A DNA stretch of 64,000 nucleotides from Chrysophaeum taylorii. Taxonomy: Eukaryota; Sar; Pelagophyceae; Pelagomonadales; Pelagomonadaceae. A program made the translations under genes and the position numbers. Under the pieces are notes generated by a model that was not told the DNA's origin, ran no database searches, and saw only the letters and a program-made list of their open reading frames with translations. The DNA is taken from assembly GCA_029834535.1 (NCBI GenBank), contig JAQMWT010000555.1, positions 62,001 to 126,000 of the forward strand, in the 5' to 3' direction. The stretch's first letter is position 1. Each line of letters begins with the position of its first letter. This document shows, piece after piece, positions 57,486-64,000 of this stretch.

Positions 57486-58260
57486 TTGGAAAAAAGAATG
57501 AAAGACTACCGAGGTGCGTGCGGCGGCGGCAAAAAAGCGCGCACGATGAAAGGAGAATCGACATCGTTTCGGCACGGCGCCCGGAACGAGAAGCGCGCGG
57601 CGAGGTTTGTGCGGTGGCTGATCGAGCGGTTCGGCATCGAGAAACTCGGGAACGAAGGCGTGGTCGATGTTGGGGGCGGCGCTGGAGAAGGGTTACGGTG
57701 CGGCTCGCCCACTGCCACGGCGTTCCCCCTGTGTACCCTGATCGACGACCGCGAGGTTGATTTGGAGTCGACGCTCCGAAAGAAAGAAAGTGGCGCCGCG
57801 GCTTCCACGTCGGTACCGGAAACATATCGAAGAAGAAGGAAAGGTCCGGCTCGAAGACGACGATTGGCTCCGCCTCGCGGAGCTGCGCGGGGGGAACGAA
57901 AGTGTCGCAGTTTCGAGGGTTTTACGACGACCCGATTCAACTCGAAAGGCGACGTGGTTTTCGTCGGATTTAGAACATTCGGTTCGCAATCTGACGGCGT
58001 GCGTGTCGGCGAATTTCGTCAACAAACACAACGTTGACCTCGTCGTCCTTCTTCGGACTCGGAATTTTATTGTACGACGGAGAGTTTGTTGCGCGCGAAC
58101 GCCCGCCTCAATTTCTCCGACCTCCTCGCGGTGGTTATGGCAGCGGAAGGTGTCGTTGTTATCTCTCCCTCCCTCGAGAAACATTCCATCCCACCTCGTC
58201 TTTCTGGATTCCAATTTTCCAGTCCGAGGATCGCGAAGACGCCAGAAGCTGAGAGGAATT
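57486..58260 (+). pseudogene. Class-I SAM-dependent methyltransferase-like gene, broken
   Basis: The frame from the ATG at 57498 gives RNEKRAARFVRWLIERFGIE, then GNEGVVDVGGGAGEGL. The V-D-V-G-G-G-A-G-E loop is a textbook SAM-binding motif I, and the preceding FVRWLIERFG helix is typical of a small family of algal and protist methyltransferases. TLIDDREVDLES later in the frame is a plausible motif II (acidic residue binding ribose). After about 57780 the protein-like reading leaves the frame, so the gene is broken or spliced. Substrate unknown. Confidence 0.5.
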
Positions 58261-58911
58261 TTGCTGCTGCTGCTTAACTACTAGGACCACCCTTCTTTCT
58301 TTCTTTCTTTCTTCGATGGGCACGTTACTTCTTCTCGTCCAAACCAAGCAGCGACCGCCCTCTACGAATCAAGTCCCAGGAGCCGCGCGGTCGTAAAAAG
58401 GTCGAGTGCCGACGAACGGAGGCTCCAGGCTCGTCGACGTTGTCCTGTCCGTCTCTGGGGGTTTCGAGCGGAGCCGGCACCTCGCGTCCGCGGGTGCCGA
58501 GTCCAGGCTCCGAGCGATGTCGACTGGCAGGAGAAGTATTTTGATGCCGTCGAAAATTATATTTGAACGATTACGTCCGAAACAGTGGATTGACTGATCA
58601 AAGCCGTGGACGAGATAATGGGGTCCAGCACGTTGGAAAGGGAAAGAAGAATATCTGAACGACTTGAAGAAGCTGAGCCTGCTGCGGATCCTTCGAGGTA
58701 TCGTGGACGACGGTCCGCGCGGAACGGTCGAAGAAAGAAGAAACCAAGAACGAGGCGCTGGTGTCGGCGAGCCGGCGATCGCGACTCAAAGAAACCTCCG
58801 TTTGGAAACAATCCGAGGATCGAGCCGCAGCATCTATGGCCGAATTTTTTTTTTTTACAAACCGCTGGGGATTACCTTACCTACGGCCGGGTCGTCGACA
58901 CTATAAGTTAC
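58261..58911. other. No confidently recognised gene
   Basis: A short (CTTT)n run near 58289-58313. The plus frame 58606-59046 begins with a coiled-coil-like ERRISERLEEAEPAADPS and then becomes Arg-rich. Confidence 0.35.
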
Positions 58912-60145
58912 TCTTTTTTTGTCGCAAGGGCATTCATTACCCATGGACCGAACGAGACGCTCAAAAGTACTCCCGACCACTCTCCTTTCGGACCGACCCG
59001 GGGTGGGGTACCCCACTCTTATAACGTGGTGTGGGACAAAGTCTAGCAGTAGTACCCGACACTACTCGGCTCGGTCGGTCGGTCGGTCGGTCGGTCCCCG
59101 CAGATTTCGCAGTACTTGAGTTTGCTGGCGTCGCAGCAAACGGTGCCATTGTCTTTGCCGCAGACGCAGCCGTCCTTGCAGCGCTGCCATGCCTCGAAGC
59201 GTGCCGTGTCCATCTCGGTCCGCTTTTACGTTCTTGGGCGATGACACGTCTGCGCTTGGCATCCTGTTCCTCAGCTCGGGCGGCCTCCTGTGCTTTGCGT
59301 TTGCCGAGCAGGTCCGACAGCTCTTGGCCCGTGCATGGTCGGTGATGCGGATGCGGGACATATTCGTCGGCTTTGTCGTCGATTTCTCGATGGTGGTCAT
59401 GGCCTACGAAGAATTTAGCCGAGGGCGAATGGCCGGGTACACAACTTTGTAACTGGCATTGCTGAACGGGACTTTCTCGCGGCCGCCGCGCCGGTTCTGA
59501 AGTCGACGATTGAGTAAAACATGGCGCACTTTGACTCCAATCTCTTGGTAGCTTGGCGCCGGCCTTGTTGCTCTCGACGATCCACTTCACAAGCGCGTGC
59601 TCCTTATTCGGCGTGAGCAACGTCCGGTCCGAGCGAGTGTTCGTAACGGCTGTTTTATCGAACGAAACACGCCCCTTCAGTCGATCGTCGAGCTGTCTCC
59701 TCCAGATGACAAGCTCAATCCATATTATTCTGGGTGGACAGTCATGCACTTCTTGACCCCGACTCCTTCCTTCTCGCTATACGCAAAGGCATCCGCGAAG
59801 ACTTTCTGCTGCTCGCGTTTCTTTTCCGAGTCCATCGCCGCCGTTTTCTTGTTGAACACGAGTCCATCGCCGCCGTTTTCTTGTTGAACACGAGTCCATC
59901 GCCGCCGTTTTCTTGTTGAACACGAGTCCTTGTTGAACACTCGCTTCGAAGTCGTTTTTTCCCGCTGCCGCTTCTCCCGGCCTGTCTGTCTGTCTGTCTA
60001 TCTGTCTGTCATCGGGGGCGGCCCAGGCTTGTTCCATACCTTGGGGTGCTCGACCACCTTTGGCTCGGCTCTGGTGGCCTTGCTGGCAGAGTTTCGAAAG
60101 AGCGGGTAATTTTTAGTGCCGGGTGATTTTTAGTGTCGACCAGCC
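58912..60145 (-). mobile_element. CENP-B/pogo-like transposon remnant, copy 2
   Basis: The same family as 10450-11450. The minus strand reads RRQLDDRLKGRVSFDKTAVT, then DRTLLTPNKEHALVKWIVES and NKAG near 59690-59590. This fits the CENP-B/Tc5-type DNA-binding helix-turn-helix ('R.Lt..eE..Lv.WI...n..G'). The next piece, in another frame, is GVKVRHVLLNRRLQNRRGG. Near 59225-59095 it reads RFEAWQRCKDGCVCGKDNG, then TVCCDASKLKYCEICGD, a Cys-rich tail. The DDE nuclease domain that should lie between is absent or too short, so this is an internally deleted, non-autonomous and frameshifted copy. A (GGTC)n run (59073-59096) directly follows CEICGD. Confidence 0.6.
59829..59940 (+). repeat. 32-bp tandem repeat, 3.5 copies
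   Basis: The units begin at 59829, 59861 and 59893, with a partial fourth copy at 59925 that has lost its middle. Essentially identical. Confidence 0.95.
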
Positions 60146-60149
60146 TGCA

Positions 60150-61900
60150 CACCTTTTTAGTAAAGTAAGGCGTACCGCGTAAAGTAATATGTTGGTACAA
60201 ACTTCGAGGTGCACCCGTAGTATACCAGTTTACAACGGTTCTAGCGTTCGCCGAGCGGTTTTGGAATCGCTACTGCAGCGCCCCGCGCACGGACTGTACC
60301 TCGCACAACACTGCTCCCCCACCAATGCCTTGAGTGCGCTCCGCCGCTGCCGTCCCCAACTTCGTCACCAAAGCACTTGGCGCTGACCCGCGCCGGGTTT
60401 TTGACTCCACCGACATCGTCCTCCAACGCCTCCGCCTTCCTGTTCGAAATGGGGGTGGCGGCATTCGCTCCTGCGCCGACCTCAGCCCCGCCGCCGCCTT
60501 TGTTGGCACGGCGGCCCAAGCCCTTCCACGCCTCGTCGACGTTCGCGATCCCACGGGTGCCGTCGAGGTCCCTGGCTACCTCCCCCGCCTCGCCTCGGTC
60601 CTGGGTGCCACTTCTTTTCGCGCAGGTAACGAGCTGCACCGTTGGCACCACCTCCTCGCATCCGGTTGCCGCCTGGCGCGAGCACTCGAGACTGCGTGGG
60701 ACGGACTCCGCGCTGATCTCCGTACCACGCTGGCTTCTCGCGGCGGCGCTGGTTCTGGCGACCCCGCCAACGTCAGTGTCGTCGACGGTTCTCTCGCCCA
60801 CGAGTTCGTCTCCATGGGCGTCCTCGTCGACCCCACCACCTCGACGCCCGTGCTCATACCCCAGCTCCAGCGTGCTCTAACCTCCCAGCGCGAGACAGCT
60901 CGGGCCACTGCACTCCAGAGACTTGCGACCACCCTTCACGTCACCGATGCTCTCCGAGTAGCGGCGTCCTCGTGGGATCGCTTCTCGACCACGTTCATCA
61001 GCTCGTGGCCCAGCCCCTCTCTTCAAATTCCCAACCGCTGCTGGGCCGAGATGTGAGCCCAGTACTTTGGCTACCCCTCTCCAGCTTGCTCGGGCCTCGC
61101 GGGCACTCGCATTCTGGGCGCTGACGTCGTTCTCGACGCCAACGGAAAGGTGCTTCTCACGCAAGCCAACCTTATCAACCGCGGAGGAGCGCAGACCACC
61201 TGGCACGACAGCGTACTCGAGACCGCCCTCTCCACCGTCGTCAAAGAGGCCGGCGGCATCCCCAGCCAGTCCGAGGTTTTCGGCATCTTTGCTGACGTCG
61301 TCACCCCTGCCGTTCGCACGCGCCTCTACGGCCAGTACCGAGGCAATCTCGCCCGACGCCACGTCGTCCCAGACATCCTCACCCTGCTCGACAACAGGGA
61401 GCAACTATACGACCTCAAATTCCTCGCTCGGGGTTCGTTCTATACAGCCCACGCCATCCCTCCAACCCGTCACCTGTCGATCGGCGCGCAGCGCAAGTCC
61501 ACTCCGAGCACCTCGCTTACGCCCGCGGCATCAACGCCATCATCACCCAGCCGGGTACGGCACCACCGCCTGGCTTGCCGGGCCCTGTCGAGCAGCGGCT
61601 ACGTAGCTACGGCACCGTCGCCGGCCTCGTCTTGGTGCCTTCGGTGAGGCGAGCGCGGCATGCCACGCCCTCGCCAAAACATGCGCAGAGCGCATCGCTG
61701 CGCGACCCTGGGTGGAAAGTGGCTGCGCTAACTTCGCAGAGGCAAAGGCGGCCCAAACTCGCCGCGTCTACCGCGAGTGGGGGATGGCCAACGCCTTGGG
61801 CCGGGCGCGCTGTGCCCTCACCGCCCTCACCCATGTCGCCGTCTCAAGCAGCCCCGCCCAGGGCCAGGCCGCCGCCCGATCCCAGCAGGACGTCACCCTT
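60150..61900 (+). pseudogene. C-terminal part of a LINE ORF2 with a PD-(D/E)xK-like motif
   Basis: The frame 60334-61056 reads RLRLPVRNGGGGIRSCADLS, then PAAAFVGTAAQALPRL, the 'LP.r.GGlGlrs....a.aAyvgs' segment downstream of RT in many LINE polyproteins. After a stop at 61054-61056 the next frame gives HDSVLETALSTVVKEAGGIP, then VVPDILTLLDNREQLYDLKF. PD-I...x-D-L-K suggests a PD-(D/E)xK nuclease-like fold. Later pieces in other frames: HLAYARGINAI, GPVEQRLRSYGTVAGLV, then AKAAQTRRVYREWGMANALG near 61735-61795. This is the end of a non-LTR element of a different family from copies A and B, decayed by stops and frameshifts. Confidence 0.6.
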
Positions 61901-62052
61901 CGTCGCACCTACGTCCGGCGGCAGCATGCGTACGACCTACGGGCGGGGCCCGCCCTTTCTTCGCCTGCCCCGCGGCTCGGCGATGAGGTCCCGCATACGT
62001 ATCTGCGCCCGTCGGGCCTCCATACCCCACACCAAAACCTCCAGGCCCACAC

Positions 62053-62079
62053 GCACCCCCCTCTTAGCAGTCGACCTTT
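62053..62079 (+). repeat. Dispersed C-rich motif, copy 3
   Basis: The same as 6962-6990, here shortly after LINE coding remains. Likely a 3' terminal sequence of that LINE family. Confidence 0.6.
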
Positions 62080-62189
62080 CAAAACCACAGTTTCACACCA
62101 TAGTATACTTTACAGAGATAGAGAATTTTCTCCTAGCCCCCCCCTTAGGGTTACTCTCCCCATTCACTACTCACACACCAAACCTAAAC

Positions 62190-62284
62190 ATCGCTGTGCC
62201 GATCACCATGCTGCTCTTTTGTGTCGTCAGAGACAGGACGTTTTAAGGGCTGCACTACCCGCTGCCAATCTTCTCTACCAGGGG
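62190..62284 (+). repeat. Duplicated block, copy 2 (partner 45452-45545)
   Basis: About four fifths identical by eye to the 45-kb block. Both blocks precede protein-like ORFs. Confidence 0.7.
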
Positions 62285-62483
62285 CACAGTGAAAATACTG
62301 TTACTCTAGGTAATAGGCCCAGGCCGGTACTGGTAGAGAAACGTCCCTCCGAAGATATCGACGCCGCTCGACATCTCACACAAAGACCGAATTTCCAGAC
62401 AGAGTCTCGGAAATTCGTCAGGATTTCCAAGAGGTTGGCAGTGCCTACCTTCTGAAGTTCCTGAAAACGATAGACAAGTTCGC

Positions 62484-64000
62484 TTGCTATCACCGTGTGT
62501 GAAGGAAAAAGCAACAAACAACGCAACCCCAAAGCTACGGCGACTCGCCGACCCAACGTCCCGAGTCTGGAAAATGGTGCCACAGTTCGCGACACCACAA
62601 GAAAAGGACCTCTGGCTCCGGCAAGAGCTCGACAACTTGAGAGCTAGTCTCGACGCTTTCAACAACGCTTCTCTTGATGCATTAGAAGCCAAACGCGCAG
62701 CATTAGAAGCCGAACGCGCGGCCGAATATGATGCACTCCGCGCAAAGGCATGCCGCAGAAACCGCAGCTATGTTCGCCCGACTCGACCAAGAAGAGCAAC
62801 TTGGACTCGACAACAACGAGCTCCTCGAACAAGACCCCACACCAGCCGTTCAGACGGAAACCCCCCTCGAGCACACTTCCCCGGAAGTGGCGACCGAAGA
62901 CCCAATCATCTCGATGGTCACTCCACCTCCTCTTGTCCAGCACGTTCTTGAACACGGACAACCAACACCCAACGGATGTCAAACCCCCCACGTCAAAGTC
63001 TCGGCCTCAACAGCCGTCACCCCAGACCCTGGCATAGCCATCGTCACCCCAAAAACCGACATTCCTCATCTTTACCCCGACATTCCTCATCTTCACGACG
63101 ACACTCCACTTTGTTCGACTATCTCCCCGACGAACACCCCACCACCAACACCAACCTTTTTTCCCTCATTCACCCAAATCAACTCCACCGGAACCACCAC
63201 CTCCTTCCCAAGACCTGGAAGCAAAAGAAACTCGGCACCAACAAGCGCGATGCAAACCCAAAGCGAAGCATATCGCAAAGATACGCGAGATTATAGCGAG
63301 GACACCCGCGACAAAGCTCGCCCGACTCGAGGAAGTCTCGCGACCACGCCTACGGGATCACATGCTCCACCAGCTTTCTCCCTAGCGCCTTCCTCTCTAA
63401 TTTCGGCGACTCCCCTTTTTCCCAATTCCACAAGTTCCCCAAACGTATCGTACGCCTCTTCGCCACGACCTCAAGTCCTTTCCACAAGACCACGCCACCT
63501 ATGGCTATGACGGCCACGGCAACCCTATCCCTGTCGACCAAACTCCTTCCTTGGTTCAAACTCCTGCCACCTCCTCCTCGGACCACCCTGTTCCATCATC
63601 TTCCGAAAATCGCTGCCCCTCGTGGTTTCAACCTACGCCCGAGCGATTACGCACTCTACGGCTACGACCCTTCTCCCACCATCACAACATTATCCTCCAA
63701 CACTCCCCTTCCAAGTTCCCATGCGCCTCTATCCGCGCTCCAACACGAGTTGGCTGCCACCCAAGCCGCACTCGACTCAACAACCTCCGAGTTGGCCGCA
63801 ACCGAGACCGCGCTCCAACACGAGTTGGCTGCCACCCAAGCCGCACTCGACTCAACAACCTCCGAGTTGGCCGCAACCGAGACCGCGCTCACCACCAGGA
63901 AAGACAACGCTCTAGCCTCCACCAAAGCCGAACCTCATCCTCGCGGACGCTGCATTAGCCTCCGCCACAGCCACGCTCGCCATCCAAGCCCCGGCGACCT
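62484..64000 (+). pseudogene. Coiled-coil, ORF1/Gag-like region, runs off the window
   Basis: A protein-like reading passes through three frames. 62484-62760 has PQEKDLWLRQELDNLRASLD, then ALEAKRAALEAERAAEYDAL (coiled coil). 62728-63290 has HAAETAAMFARLDQEEQLGL, then a long Pro/Thr-rich linker. From about 63270 other frames give ATKLARLEEVSRPRLRDHML and YGYDGHGNPIPVDQ. From about 63640 the first frame gives LRPSDYALYGYDPSP and a 25-residue repeated coiled coil. The position after LINE and duplicated blocks suggests a first ORF of a retroelement; a host coiled-coil gene is possible. The 3' end lies outside the window. Confidence 0.4.
63737..63886 (+). repeat. 75-bp tandem duplication (two copies)
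   Basis: The units at 63737-63811 and 63812-63886 are identical by eye. They encode ALQHELAATQAALDSTTSEL plus AATET twice in the coiled-coil frame, so the duplication keeps that frame. Confidence 0.95.

Noticed and set aside
59829-59940. 32-bp repeats considered as a CRISPR array
   Set aside because: The units abut directly with no spacers, and the sequence is eukaryotic.

Overview
The window looks like nuclear DNA of a unicellular eukaryote, most likely an alga or related protist. It has no operons or bacterial gene packing. It holds long uninterrupted stretches without genes, many perfect microsatellites, a tRNA-dihydrouridine synthase of the eukaryotic DUS1 type, a 37-residue-repeat RAP protein of the kind used for organelle RNA, and remnants of at least five classes of eukaryotic transposon. 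I cannot name the species. Only two host genes are intact and convincing: an HPR/RAP protein on the minus strand (1424-5023) and DUS1 on the plus strand (17162-18304).

Layout. 1-5 kb: the repeat-rich RAP gene. 6.2-6.75 kb: a broken minus-strand gene I do not recognise. 7-16 kb: old duplicated repeats, including a CENP-B/pogo-like copy at 10.45-11.45 kb. 16.1-16.8 and 20.8-23.9 kb: two copies of one hAT-like transposon, the first an inverted, internally deleted derivative of the second. 18.9-19.4 kb: a LINE reverse-transcriptase fragment. 24.3 kb: a FLYWCH-like zinc-finger fragment. 26.5-35.8 kb: a large, AT-richer Copia-type LTR retrotransposon, broken by frameshifts and a 1-kb low-complexity insertion. 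39-43.6 kb: another Cys-rich pogo-like fragment with a 27-bp array, then LINE copy A. 45-48 kb: a duplicated 5'-like block and a decayed minus-strand gene. 48.8-52.5 kb: a candidate DNA transposon bounded by short inverted motifs and carrying two ORFs. 52.5-54.1 kb: LINE copy B. 55-58 kb: coiled-coil and methyltransferase fragments. 58.9-60.15 kb: the second full-length pogo-like copy. 60.2-62.1 kb: the 3' end of a different LINE. 62.2-64 kb: a coiled-coil ORF1-like region that runs off the window.

The most interesting object is the Copia element. Between its protease-like region and its integrase it carries a C5-cytosine DNA methyltransferase-like domain. Motif IV (TPPC), a motif VI glutamate (AEM), motif VIII (QSRER), a motif IX-like PTRPE and a motif X-like SNALP can all be read, spread over three frames. 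The order gag - protease? - methyltransferase - integrase - reverse transcriptase - RNase H identifies it as a Copia element that captured a DNMT. A retroelement that could write methylation marks on its own or host DNA is unusual, and this copy appears dead.

No rRNA, tRNA, CRISPR array or replication origin was recognised by eye. Splice sites were not modelled, so some broken genes could in principle be spliced rather than dead.
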